Shown one piece after another: positions 1-8,147 of a DNA stretch of 52,633 nucleotides. Under the pieces are notes generated by a model. It did not search any database. It was not told where the DNA came from and saw nothing but the letters and a program-made list of their open reading frames with translations. Origin of the DNA: Pseudoalteromonas luteoviolacea NCIMB 1944 (GTDB lineage Bacteria > Pseudomonadota > Gammaproteobacteria > Enterobacterales > Alteromonadaceae); assembly GCF_001625565.1 (NCBI RefSeq), contig NZ_AUXS01000038.1:1-52633 (forward strand), given 5' to 3'. Made by a program: the position numbers and the translations under genes. Within the stretch, counting starts at the first letter, position 1; each line of letters opens with the position of its first letter.

Positions 1-20
1 AAGCAGAAGCAGAAGCAGAA
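1..20 (+). repeat. (GCAGAA)n short tandem repeat encoding Ala-Glu
   Basis: Three hexamer copies run into the left edge of the window. They lie in frame and encode alternating Ala and Glu in the partial protein, so the repeat may extend beyond the edge. Such runs can change copy number by slippage without breaking the frame. Confidence 0.6.
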
Positions 21-380
21 GTCGAGGACGCAACATCTGTGAGTGCAGTGGCTGATTACTTAAAAGCAGAAAGTGGTAAACCTAATGGGAGGGTGAGCAT
101 GTTCTTTGTTACTACCCGTCTAGAAGGTGGAAAACAGGTGCCTGTAGGGGCATGTAAATTTTGTCAGATGCAGTATGACGTCAATTTTAGAGAGTTAGTA
201 AATGGAGACACTGCGGTTTCCATGCCTGTGGGTGACGGCTCTAGTACCGTTGAAAATGCTGAATATAGAAACAGAGAGAATTCTATTCGTAATTTATTAG
301 GTGAGCTTGAATTCAAGTGTATCCCTACGTACACCAATTCAGGAAGTGGCCTGATTTTAAAATGGTATGCTCGTATATGA
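3..380 (+). CDS. C-terminal part of an unrecognised protein (5' truncated by window edge)
   Basis: The reading frame is open from the left edge, so this is probably the tail of a longer gene. A GTG at 39 is possible as a start, but it has no Shine-Dalgarno sequence and the frame continues upstream as an Ala-Glu repeat encoded by (GCAGAA)n. After the acidic linker comes a compact domain of about 105 residues with GACKFCQ near the middle and a C-terminal GLILKWYARI. I do not recognise the family. The two closely spaced cysteines in CKFC could bind a metal or be chance. A hairpin at 424-442 follows the stop codon. Confidence 0.55.
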   Translation, partial: AEAEAEVEDATSVSAVADYLKAESGKPNGRVSMFFVTTRLEGGKQVPVGACKFCQMQYDVNFRELVNGDTAVSMPVGDGSSTVENAEYRNRENSIRNLLGELEFKCIPTYTNSGSGLILKWYARI

Positions 381-422
381 AGCAACACAGAGAATATACG
401 CGTTAGTAGCGCCGTGATGGCA

Positions 423-445
423 GGCCCAGTCTAGTGCTGGGCTTG
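423..445 (+). terminator. Weak hairpin terminator after the first gene
   Basis: GCCCAG (424-429) pairs with CTGGGC (437-442) around a 7-nt loop, followed by TTGTCT instead of a clean T run. It lies 44 nt after the stop codon at 380. The rest of 381-681 is AT-rich leader DNA before ptrB, and I see no gene in it. Confidence 0.45.
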
Positions 446-681
446 TCTGGTTGTCATACCGCTGGCTTATACCTTAACTTAGTTTTGTAGATTAAAGTTA
501 TAAAGTAACACTTTTCAAGTTCGTCTCATGCTTTATCAATATTTTTAAATTCACCGATATGACGTATGTCGCACATGTGTAATTTGCCATTTATATATCT
601 GTGTAAGTTAATGGCACAACACTGTACCTCACCTTGAGCTATGTTAAACTGGATGAATAATAACAAATCAGGAACAGATAT

Positions 682-2748
682 ATGACCAAAGCGCTTACCC
701 CGCCAGTGGCTAAAAAAGTACCACATGAAATGGAAATTCATGGGCATCAAAGGACAGATAATTATTACTGGATGCGTGATGATAAGCGTCAAAATGACGA
801 GATATTAGCCCACTTAAAAGCTGAAAATGACTACTGTGAAGCGGTGATGGCACCGCAAAAAAGTCTTCAAGACCAGCTGTTTGAAGAAATGAAAGGGCGT
901 ATCGTCAAAGATGATTCATCCGTGCCAGTAAAAGATGGTCGCTATTGGTATACCAATGAGGTAAGTGGTGAGGAAGAGTATGGCCGTCACTATCGTGCGT
1001 TGAATGAAGCGATGGAAGACAAAAGCTTATTGCTCGATGTCAATGAGTTGGCCAAAGAGTTTGAATACTATGAATTGGCAGACTTGACAGTAAGTCCAGA
1101 TGATAACTTACTGGCGTATAGCGAAGACACCGATGGCCGCCGCATTTATACCGTGAAGTTTAAAGATTTAACCACAGGTCAAATGTTGGAAGATTGCCTC
1201 CTTGAAACGGAAGGTGAAGTGATCTGGGCCAATGACAATCGTACTTTATTTTACGTAAAAAAAGACCTTCAAACCCTACTTGGGTTTCAAGTCTATCGTC
1301 ATGTTCTAGGTACGCCACAAAGTGAAGATGTACTTGTTTACGAAGAGCAAGACAGTCAATATTACATGGGCTTAGGTAAAAGCCGCGACGACAGCCAAAT
1401 CTTTATTTACTTATCTGCGACAGAAACCAGTGATGTTCTTTATCTTGATGCTGAGCAGCCTATGGGCGATTTCCAGCGACTGTTAGCACGTCAAGAGGGC
1501 CATGAATATGGCTTAGATAAGTTTGGCGAATATTATTACCTACTGACCAATAGTGATGCGAAAAACTTTCGCATGATACGTGTTGCATTAGATGCGGTAA
1601 ATGACCCTAGTCAATGGCAGGAATTAATCGCACATCGTAAACATGTGTTGTTGGAAGGTTTAGAGCTGTTTGACTCGCACTTTGTGATCACGGAACGGGA
1701 AATGGGTCAGATCCGCTTTGTGGTCCACGATTACGCGGGGGCGAGCTATCAGCTGGGTTTTGCCGATGAGTGTTATTACGCTGGCTTAGGGTATAACCCG
1801 GAGCCGAGTTCCTCGTCGGTGCGCATTACTTATTCAAGTCTAACGACGCCAAGCAGCGTTTATGAGTGTGATTTGGCTACGGGACAAAAAACACTGAAGA
1901 AGCAAATAAAAGTACTAGGAGACTTTAAGCCACAGGACTATGCATCTGAGCGTCTACATATCACGGCCCGCGATGGTGAAAAAGTACCTGTTTCTATTGT
2001 GTATCGTAAATCTCTTTTCAATAAAGATGGTACCAACCCGTTGTTGCAATATGGTTATGGTGCCTACGGTTATACCATAGATCCGCTGTTTTCCAGCTCG
2101 ACACTGAGTTTATTAGATAGAGGGTTTGTCTATGTAATTGCGCATATTCGCGGCTCGGAAATGCTCGGTCGCCAGTGGTATGACAATGGTAAAAAGGCCA
2201 ATAAAGAAAATAGCTTCAATGACTTTGTGGATGTGACGCGTGCTTTAATTACGCAACAGTACGGCGCGACAGATAAGATCTTTGCATCTGGTGGCAGTGC
2301 AGGTGGATTATTAATGGGGGCGGTGATGAATCAGGCGCCAGAGCTGTATTTAGGTGTTGGTTGTCATGTGCCATTTTTGGATGTATTGACCACCATGCTT
2401 GATGAATCTATTCCTTTAACGACCAATGAATATGACGAGTGGGGCAATCCTAATCAGTTAGCCGATTACGAGACAATTTTATCCTATTCTCCCTATGACA
2501 ATTTAGCGGCGAAGGACTATCCTAATACTTTGGTCACTACTGGTCTACATGACTCGCAAGTCCAATACTGGGAGCCAATGAAATGGGTTGCCAAGCTCAG
2601 AGAACTTAAAACTGACGACAACCTATTGGTATTTAAAACAGATATGGATGCGGGGCACGGTGGTGCTTCAGGCAGATTTAAGAGCTTACATGAAAAAGCG
2701 TTAGAAATGGCGTTTTTCATATCTTTGCTGCCACAACCAACTGACTAA
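682..2748 (+). CDS. ptrB: Oligopeptidase B (protease II), S9A serine peptidase
   Basis: A prolyl-oligopeptidase-fold enzyme expected to cut short peptides after Arg or Lys, probably in the cytosol because no signal peptide is visible. The N-terminal part (about residues 1-400) fits the beta-propeller gate, opening with the family-like NYYWMRDD. The C-terminal alpha/beta-hydrolase domain holds the catalytic triad: Ser539 in GGSAGG, Asp624 in GLHDSQV and His659 in DAGHGG. The length of 688 residues is normal. The ATG at 682 has AGGAAC upstream. The next gene begins about 50 nt after the stop. The S9A subfamily is clear; oligopeptidase B rather than prolyl oligopeptidase is inferred from overall resemblance. 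Confidence 0.93.
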   Translation: MTKALTPPVAKKVPHEMEIHGHQRTDNYYWMRDDKRQNDEILAHLKAENDYCEAVMAPQKSLQDQLFEEMKGRIVKDDSSVPVKDGRYWYTNEVSGEEEYGRHYRALNEAMEDKSLLLDVNELAKEFEYYELADLTVSPDDNLLAYSEDTDGRRIYTVKFKDLTTGQMLEDCLLETEGEVIWANDNRTLFYVKKDLQTLLGFQVYRHVLGTPQSEDVLVYEEQDSQYYMGLGKSRDDSQIFIYLSATETSDVLYLDAEQPMGDFQRLLARQEGHEYGLDKFGEYYYLLTNSDAKNFRMIRVALDAVNDPSQWQELIAHRKHVLLEGLELFDSHFVITEREMGQIRFVVHDYAGASYQLGFADECYYAGLGYNPEPSSSSVRITYSSLTTPSSVYECDLATGQKTLKKQIKVLGDFKPQDYASERLHITARDGEKVPVSIVYRKSLFNKDGTNPLLQYGYGAYGYTIDPLFSSSTLSLLDRGFVYVIAHIRGSEMLGRQWYDNGKKANKENSFNDFVDVTRALITQQYGATDKIFASGGSAGGLLMGAVMNQAPELYLGVGCHVPFLDVLTTMLDESIPLTTNEYDEWGNPNQLADYETILSYSPYDNLAAKDYPNTLVTTGLHDSQVQYWEPMKWVAKLRELKTDDNLLVFKTDMDAGHGGASGRFKSLHEKALEMAFFISLLPQPTD

Positions 2749-2796
2749 TTAACCATTGCGTTGTGCAGGCATCGCGACCTTGGTTTAGGAGGGGGG

Positions 2797-3198
2797 ATGT
2801 TTTCAGCACACGGTCAATGGCAAATTGATATTGCTCCGCCTACGGTGTTTGTCAAATTAGTTGGCGCATTTAACTGTGAGGGAGTGATAGCGCTAGAGCA
2901 GGACGCACTTAAACGTTGGCAAGCATTTAAACCGGGCCAATTACAATGTGCAGTGGTCAATTTGAGTGATTTTGAAATGACCACGCTGGACAGTATGTCG
3001 GCCCTCAAAACATATTGTAAAGATATGGAAGTACGTGGCTATCGCAGGATTGACTATATAGGTATCGATGCATTGTCACGTAAAGTCATTCGTGAGCTAT
3101 GGGCTGACAGCAACATCAAGATACAGCTATACCTTGATGTTGCAGCATATCTGAGTCAGCACCCGGCATACCGAGGTGCTGCGCCTTGGTTGGACTAA
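2797..3198 (+). CDS. Small cytosolic protein, possible STAS-like fold
   Basis: A 133-residue protein starting at ATG 2797, directly behind AGGAGG (2787-2792). A TTG at 2761 would lengthen it, but the ribosome site favours 2797. It has alternating strand and helix segments: a strand around VFVKLVGAF, a helix, then CAVVNLSDFEMTTLDSMSAL. That layout resembles STAS or SpoIIAA-type domains such as anti-sigma antagonists, though the phosphorylatable Ser or Thr cannot be assigned with confidence. No membrane segment or signal is seen. Its stop overlaps the dps stop by 3 bases tail to tail. The function is unknown and the STAS link is a fold guess. Confidence 0.7.
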   Translation: MFSAHGQWQIDIAPPTVFVKLVGAFNCEGVIALEQDALKRWQAFKPGQLQCAVVNLSDFEMTTLDSMSALKTYCKDMEVRGYRRIDYIGIDALSRKVIRELWADSNIKIQLYLDVAAYLSQHPAYRGAAPWLD

Positions 3199-3662
3199 CC
3201 TAGGTAAGCTTTGAGCATCCACACCAGTTTTTCTTGTTCGGTAATGTAATCACTCATCAAAGAGGCTGTGCCTTCGTCTTCTGCATCTGCGGCTTGAGCC
3301 AGAATTTGACGCTGTGACTTAATCAATTGTGTAAAACCAGCAAGGAGTGTTGCAACCGCTTCAGGACCATTTTGGATATCTTTTGCTTCAACAATTTCAC
3401 TGGCGCTTAAGTAGTCGCTAAAAGCATGTAATGGCGTACCTTCAATGGTGAGAATGCGCTCCGCTAACTCATCCACTTTCAACAGCAATTGATTATAAAT
3501 TTCTTCAAACTTCACATGTAGTTCAAAAAATTCACGGCCTTTGATATTCCAATGAAAGCTGCGGGCATTCATATATTGGATCTGGTAGCTGCTCAATAAT
3601 ATGTTTAATGCTGCAACCAGTTGTTCACTTTTTTGTTCATCTAAACCGATACTGTTCGTCAT
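3195..3662 (-). CDS. dps: Dps-family ferritin-like DNA-protection protein
   Basis: A 155-residue protein with the Dps signature. It should form a dodecamer that oxidises and stores iron and protects DNA in stationary phase or under peroxide. The intersubunit ferroxidase ligands are visible as His37 (SFHWN), His49, Glu53, Asp64 and Glu68. Their spacing of 12, 4, 11 and 4 residues matches characterised Dps ferroxidase centres. The N-terminus is short and not lysine-rich, so direct DNA binding is uncertain. The gene converges with its upstream neighbour and overlaps its stop. Its promoter must lie in the 353-nt gap at 3663-4015. It is the only iron-storage gene in the window, which also carries Fur-type sRNA candidates. 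Confidence 0.93.
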   Translation of the reverse strand: MTNSIGLDEQKSEQLVAALNILLSSYQIQYMNARSFHWNIKGREFFELHVKFEEIYNQLLLKVDELAERILTIEGTPLHAFSDYLSASEIVEAKDIQNGPEAVATLLAGFTQLIKSQRQILAQAADAEDEGTASLMSDYITEQEKLVWMLKAYLG

Positions 3663-3906
3663 AATTTGCTACCTTGTATTTTTAATCCGTGTACTTCACG
3701 GCGCTTTAAAAAGTGTGTCACTGTGTGACCTTGTATGCTTTACAGTGTGGCTGAATGACAGGTAAAAGACTAACGATTAAAACCGATTATCGCCATCGAA
3801 AAAGCGGGTTGAGCTTGCTTAAACCTTGCCAATGTGTTCAATCATTCATCAACTTTTTGATCCACAACAAACTCAACTTAGTGTCTATTTAGAGTGATTT
3901 TACTGC

Positions 3907-3920
3907 TTGATGTAGGTCAA
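3907..3920 (+). promoter_or_regulatory. FNR-type (anaerobox) binding site
   Basis: TTGATGTAGGTCAA matches the FNR consensus TTGAT-N4-ATCAA at 9 of 10 positions. It lies about 95 nt before the ATG at 4016. It could activate that gene under low oxygen or act on the divergent dps promoter. No -10 box could be fixed with certainty. Confidence 0.55.
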
Positions 3921-3941
3921 AAATCATACTTTTATTCAAGC

Positions 3942-3954
3942 CATAATGATTATG
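3942..3954. promoter_or_regulatory. Fur-box-like palindrome
   Basis: CATAATGATTATG is a perfect 6-1-6 palindrome matching the centre of the Fur consensus TGATAATGATTATCA but not its outer bases. It lies between dps and the small membrane protein gene. On its own it is only suggestive. Confidence 0.35.
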
Positions 3955-4015
3955 CAAAGCGCCCATTTTGTTTTATTTGAGCCATTTTCAGGGCGTTATT
4001 TTTAAGGAGAGCACT

Positions 4016-4225
4016 ATGAAAGGTAAAACAGAATCACAACATAAAGGTGAGCTTACCGTGGTTGTCATTGCGCTGGTGACTTTTGTGGTCGGGTTGGTAG
4101 GTCATTTGGCTGGTGCAAGTTATGCCAACTCTGACAGCTTTGGATACTTGGCGGCACCTGTTCCACTGATCACAGGTATCATTGCCCTAGTTGCATATAA
4201 AGTGGCACAAAAAGCCGATAAATAG
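4016..4225 (+). CDS. Small two-helix membrane protein
   Basis: A 69-residue protein starting at ATG 4016 behind AAGGAG. An in-frame upstream ATG at 3968 lacks a ribosome site and is not favoured. After a short charged N-terminus it has two hydrophobic segments (about residues 14-34 and 45-61) and a Lys-rich tail, AYKVAQKADK, so it is a small inner-membrane protein. I do not recognise the family. An FNR-type site and a Fur-like palindrome upstream suggest a role tied to oxygen or iron, which is inference only. It converges with the lipase-like gene, with one base between their stops. Confidence 0.75.
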   Translation: MKGKTESQHKGELTVVVIALVTFVVGLVGHLAGASYANSDSFGYLAAPVPLITGIIALVAYKVAQKADK

Positions 4226-4226
4226 T

Positions 4227-4832
4227 TTAAGTATCGCGACTGATGACCTCAATAATATAGTCCATCACGCTGCGAGAGTAGATTAACGTGGTATGGCTGC
4301 GGTGGAAGATTTTGTGCTCGGCCATACCTTTTAATTTGGTTTCATCCAATAAAACTGTGCCATCTGAGCGACTGCCTTTTTGTAACAATGGCATTAAGCC
4401 GAGCGGCAGATCGCCTGCAATGCTGTAAAGGCGTGCAGAAAATGGCCAGGTATTGGTTTCACTCAACAAATATTCGACACTATTTTTTAGCAAGCCATCA
4501 AGGCCTTTGTCATGCATATGTTTTGCAATGGCGCTGCCCTTATGTGGCGTGCCAAGCGTGATGACTTTTTTGACGTACTGACTTTGCTGGGACGCATTGG
4601 TTAAGTAATCTCTGGCTACCAAGCCCCCCATTGAATGGCAGACAAAAGCAGTGGGTTTATCACCGATAAACTGATCTATTTGATTGAAGATTGCCTGTCT
4701 GTTCGGGTCGAGCGTGTTGTAACTTAAATTTAGAATCTCACATCCGGTTTTTTCTAACCGAGTACAAAGCGGCTGCATCACAAAACCTGACATATAGAGC
4801 CCGTGAAGGACGACGATCCGCTTTATTTTCAT
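4227..4832 (-). CDS. Lipase-like alpha/beta hydrolase
   Basis: A 201-residue alpha/beta hydrolase without a signal peptide. The oxyanion-hole strand is VVLHGLYMSG and the nucleophile elbow is CHSMGG, where Cys replaces the usual Gly before His. LGTPHKGS is typical of triacylglycerol-lipase and PGAP1-like esterases. Candidate acid and base are the Asp in RSDGTV and a His in HRSHTTL near the C-terminus. The substrate is unknown. It lies 8 nt downstream of yaeQ on the same strand, so the two are probably co-transcribed. Confidence 0.8.
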   Translation of the reverse strand: MKIKRIVVLHGLYMSGFVMQPLCTRLEKTGCEILNLSYNTLDPNRQAIFNQIDQFIGDKPTAFVCHSMGGLVARDYLTNASQQSQYVKKVITLGTPHKGSAIAKHMHDKGLDGLLKNSVEYLLSETNTWPFSARLYSIAGDLPLGLMPLLQKGSRSDGTVLLDETKLKGMAEHKIFHRSHTTLIYSRSVMDYIIEVISRDT

Positions 4833-4840
4833 GTTGAACC

Positions 4841-5377
4841 TTACTTAAGTTGTTGTGGCACTATTTGCACACTATGAGATGAGTCGCTGAGCCATATTTC
4901 GCCATCTTGGATGGTGGCTGTCAAATCCATGGAGCGGGCGAAAAGCTCAGTCATTTGTGAAGTCGCAGAATAAGGCAAGCTGTATACGGTCAAATTACTA
5001 TATTGATTTGCAGCTGATTGATTTTTCTTCCACCAAATCTCTTGGGTATTCTCGCCATAAGTGTATAGCACCACTTGCTGTGAACGCACAGCCGCTTTTT
5101 TAAGCCGCTTCTCATCAGGTAAACCAACATCAATCCACAGCTCAATATCATCGGTCAGGTTTTTCTGCCATGCCGCAGGCTCATCATCTACACACAGCCC
5201 CTTGGTAAAGCTCAACTCTTCGGTGTACTGCAAAATATAGGCAAGCAAACGCACCATCAATCGCTGTTCATTTTCAGAGGGATGCTGTGCCAAAGTTAGT
5301 GACTTATCGGTATAGACATGCCTATCCATATCACTGATATTTAGGTGTGCTTTTAGAATTGTAGATTTTAGGGCCAT
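4841..5377 (-). CDS. yaeQ: YaeQ family protein
   Basis: A 178-residue protein starting MALKSTILKAHLNISDMDRH, which matches the usual YaeQ N-terminus. The start at 5377 is chosen for this reason; upstream in-frame ATGs would add 13 or more residues not found in the family. YaeQ proteins are small cytosolic alpha/beta proteins with a PD-(D/E)XK-like fold and no firm biochemical role. The conserved core includes ENEQRLMVRLLAY and DDIELWIDVGLPDEKRLKKA. It probably forms an operon with the lipase-like gene downstream and is divergent from rbgA, with about 100 nt between the starts. Confidence 0.9.
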   Translation of the reverse strand: MALKSTILKAHLNISDMDRHVYTDKSLTLAQHPSENEQRLMVRLLAYILQYTEELSFTKGLCVDDEPAAWQKNLTDDIELWIDVGLPDEKRLKKAAVRSQQVVLYTYGENTQEIWWKKNQSAANQYSNLTVYSLPYSATSQMTELFARSMDLTATIQDGEIWLSDSSHSVQIVPQQLK

Positions 5378-5480
5378 GTTAATATGCTGAGAGTTTTTAA
5401 AGGCCCAGTATATCAAGATTTATCTATCTGGTGCGTTTTACGTTAAAATAGTCACAGATTTTAGTTTTGGAGAGATTTTT

Positions 5481-6425
5481 ATGGCCATCCAATGGTTTCC
5501 TGGACATATGAATAAGGCGCGCAATGAGATCAAAGAGATCATGCCGCAAATGGATGTCATTATTGAAGTACTTGATGCGCGTATTCCGTATAGCAGTGAA
5601 AACCCAATGGTTGCGCAATTACGCGGTGACAAGCCGGTCATCAAAATCTTAAACAAAGCGGACTTAGCAGATCCCGAGATGACTAAAGCTTGGATGGCTT
5701 ATTTTGAGCAAGAGGATGGGGTGAAAACCTTATCATTTGGTCATGACAAAGCGGCTGAAGTACATCGCATTAATGCACTGTGTAAAAAGTTGGCGCCACA
5801 TAAGGTGGGTCAAGATAAGCAGTTAAAAGCCATGATCATGGGTATTCCTAATGTTGGCAAATCAACACTTATCAATATATTAGCTGGCCGCATTGTGGCA
5901 AAAACAGGTAATGAGCCGGCGGTAACCAAGGCGCAGCAACGTATTCGCTTAGAAGACGGTATTATGCTGTATGACACACCGGGCATGTTGTGGCCAAAAG
6001 TAGAAAACGAAAACTCGGGCTATCGCCTAGCCGCAACGGGTGCTATTCGTGATACCGCCATTAACTATGAAGAAGTGGCGAGTTATACCGCTGAGTATCT
6101 ACTTAATGCATACCCTGAATTATTAAAGAGCCGCTATAAAATAGATGAGCTGCCAGACTGCGACTGGACATTCATTGAAATGGCCGGGCGTAAACGCGGC
6201 TGTATTCGCGGTGGTAATCAGGTGGACACCCATAAAATGTCAGAGATCCTCATCAATGAGTTGCGTGATGCGGTGCTTGGCCATGTGACGATGGAAACGC
6301 CGCAAATGCGTGAAGAAGAAGAACAGATGGTCGCTGAGATCCGCGCCGCAGCTGAAGCTAAAAAAGCGGCTCGCGAAGAAGAGAAGCGTCAGCGCCGCGC
6401 GCGCGCGAGAAAAAACCGCCGCTAA
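5481..6425 (+). CDS. rbgA: Ribosome biogenesis GTPase YlqF/RbgA
   Basis: A 314-residue circularly permuted GTPase that helps late 50S subunit assembly. The G motifs come in permuted order: G4 NKAD near residue 60, then G1 GIPNVGKST near residue 122, then G3 DTPG near residue 170. The opening AIQWFPGHMNKA is typical of the YlqF group. The C-terminus is a very basic tail of about 40 residues rich in Ala, Glu, Arg and Lys, probably for rRNA contact. ATG 5481 follows GGAGAG. The stop codon directly abuts the stop of the convergent diguanylate cyclase gene, leaving no room for an ordinary terminator. Confidence 0.92.
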   Translation: MAIQWFPGHMNKARNEIKEIMPQMDVIIEVLDARIPYSSENPMVAQLRGDKPVIKILNKADLADPEMTKAWMAYFEQEDGVKTLSFGHDKAAEVHRINALCKKLAPHKVGQDKQLKAMIMGIPNVGKSTLINILAGRIVAKTGNEPAVTKAQQRIRLEDGIMLYDTPGMLWPKVENENSGYRLAATGAIRDTAINYEEVASYTAEYLLNAYPELLKSRYKIDELPDCDWTFIEMAGRKRGCIRGGNQVDTHKMSEILINELRDAVLGHVTMETPQMREEEEQMVAEIRAAAEAKKAAREEEKRQRRARARKNRR

Positions 6426-7835
6426 TTAAGCGGCTTCAGCCAGCACTGAGCGATTTCGTCCAGTGCTTTTTGCCTGATACAAAGCGGCATCAGCGCGTTT
6501 GAGCAGACCATCTTCTGATTCGTCAATATGATATTGTGCAATGCCGATACTGGCGGTGACCTTGACTTCACAGTGGCTCACTTTGAGCTCCTGATGGATG
6601 GCATCGCCGACTTCGCGTCCTTGAGCTAAATCTGTTTTTGGTAATAAGACAACAAACTCCTCTCCACCCCAACGACATACCGTACCTCGTTCACCTACAA
6701 CTGTTTTACAGATATGTGCAACGTGCTCCAGTACTTTGTCTCCGACAAGGTGTCCATGGCGGTCATTGACCTGTTTAAAGTGATCAATATCCAGCATCAT
6801 CATCACTAGGGGTGAAAACTGGTTACGCGCTTTTTGTAATTCAAGTTGCAGCTTTGGCTCAAAAGCTTGGCGGTTGTAAGTACTCGTCAGCTTGTCGTAG
6901 GTCGCCATTTTTTCAAGGCGTTTTTGGTAATGATTAAAAGTGAGTTGAGCACTAAATAAAATGACGCTGGTTATGACTATGCCCATCAGCAAGTTGATAT
7001 ATAGGCTTTCTGAGACGGAATTATCCTGATCCAGTGATTGTTCGACAATGAGATACCAGCCGAAATGCTCCAAATAGCGAGAATTAATAAATAGCGTCGT
7101 GTTTTCTTGTTCTAGACGTAATTTATAGTTTTTATTGTCCAACAACTTAGCGCCGTGGTGACCAAACTTATCAGCGAGGGAGTAGTGGGTAAAGGTTGTG
7201 TCGTTATAAAACAATAGGCGGCCTTTGTGATCGATAAAATAGATTTTTCTATCGTAAGTATGCTGATATTTATCGATTAAACGCTTTAAATGGTCAAGCT
7301 TGATGCCAACACCTGTGATCCCCTTCACTTTCTTGTCGACCATAATTTTGTGGTTCACGAATATTGTCGCCTGGTGGTCGTCTCTTGGGTCTAAGTCAAC
7401 ATTGAGGGTGTAAGGTGCTGCGTTGTCCATGGTTTCTTGGTACCACTCATCTCGTGTATCAAGTGTGGTGTATTTACCATCATAGCGGTAGTAGGTTTTG
7501 TCATCACTGGTAACTAAAAAGCTGGTTACCGCATTAAAATCACTGCGTGTTTGGCGTAAATACTGAAATAAAACGTCCGGTTTTTTATCAGGTTCAGCTA
7601 ACCAGGTGTGCAAAAAAGTATTGTTGGCCATTTGAGAGGAGATAATGATCGGAGCTTGCAACTGTTTTTGCAGATCGGTGTGGATCAGGTGACTGGTCAA
7701 TGGCAGTGCGTCATTTTCAATACCGCGAAACAGTGATTGTTTGGCAATGAGTAAACTAAACCAGCTGGTAAATATGAATCCGGCTAATAAAAGCACCGTC
7801 AATATGCAGTTATATCGGTATCGTGTGTTAGTCAT
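6426..7835 (-). CDS. Membrane diguanylate cyclase with periplasmic Cache-type sensor
   Basis: Makes c-di-GMP from GTP. One membrane helix lies at the N-terminus (CILTVLLLAGFIFTSWFSLL), then a periplasmic sensor of about 240 residues resembling double Cache domains, a second helix (INLLMGIVITSVILFSA) and a cytosolic GGDEF domain with intact RWGGEEF. The RxxD product-inhibition site expected five residues before GGEEF is absent, so feedback inhibition is unlikely. The start at 7835 (469 residues) puts a short charged N-terminus before the helix; ATG 7895 would add 20 residues, and neither has a clear ribosome site. The terminator of the first small RNA unit lies only 90 nt upstream, so read-through could supply expression. 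Confidence 0.88.
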   Translation of the reverse strand: MTNTRYRYNCILTVLLLAGFIFTSWFSLLIAKQSLFRGIENDALPLTSHLIHTDLQKQLQAPIIISSQMANNTFLHTWLAEPDKKPDVLFQYLRQTRSDFNAVTSFLVTSDDKTYYRYDGKYTTLDTRDEWYQETMDNAAPYTLNVDLDPRDDHQATIFVNHKIMVDKKVKGITGVGIKLDHLKRLIDKYQHTYDRKIYFIDHKGRLLFYNDTTFTHYSLADKFGHHGAKLLDNKNYKLRLEQENTTLFINSRYLEHFGWYLIVEQSLDQDNSVSESLYINLLMGIVITSVILFSAQLTFNHYQKRLEKMATYDKLTSTYNRQAFEPKLQLELQKARNQFSPLVMMMLDIDHFKQVNDRHGHLVGDKVLEHVAHICKTVVGERGTVCRWGGEEFVVLLPKTDLAQGREVGDAIHQELKVSHCEVKVTASIGIAQYHIDESEDGLLKRADAALYQAKSTGRNRSVLAEAA

Positions 7836-7927
7836 TGCACTAGATATTGGAACAAAGAGGTCGAGACTGTAGCAGTCAGGGTGAAACCATTCCATTACAC
7901 TAGATTACAGCTGTTTTTTGCCTGTAA

Positions 7928-7953
7928 TAAAAAAGGCCCTGTAAGGGCCTTTT
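7928..7953 (-). terminator. Rho-independent terminator of sRNA copy A
   Basis: Read on the minus strand, AAAAGGCCCT pairs with AGGGCCTTTT around a 3-nt loop, followed by a T-rich run. It ends sRNA copy A and lies just upstream of the diguanylate cyclase gene. Confidence 0.88.
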
Positions 7954-8008
7954 AGGTTCATATCTACCGTCACCGATATGAGCAATGTAGCAAGTAAAAT
8001 AGTAAGTT

Positions 8009-8058
8009 GGTTGTTAGTGACTCACGTTAAGGGGCGTTAATGCTCATCACTGACAACC
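8009..8058 (-). other. CGCCCC-loop hairpin in sRNA copy A
   Basis: The arms GGTTGTCAGTGA and TCACTAACAACC pair with one mismatch. A weaker inner part and TTAA/TTAA close a CGCCCC loop (8031-8036 on the plus strand). The same loop recurs on unrelated stems in the other two copies. Confidence 0.75.
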
Positions 8059-8147
8059 TGTGGCTGTTTACGTGCGCCACACGTGTTTTTCGGGGTCGAG
8101 AAACAAAATCTGAGTACGTCAACAAAGTGAGAGGTTGTTCGCTTTGT

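Larger units (their letters stand above)
3663..4015. other. Divergent intergenic region between dps and the small membrane gene
   Basis: A 353-nt gap with no convincing ORF. It must hold the dps promoter on the minus strand and the promoter of the gene at 4016. It contains an FNR/CRP-type site at 3907-3920 and a Fur-like palindrome at 3942-3954. Confidence 0.6.

Noticed and set aside
2761..2796. TTG start at 2761 for the STAS-like protein
   Set aside because: ATG 2797 lies immediately behind AGGAGG, while nothing comparable precedes the TTG.
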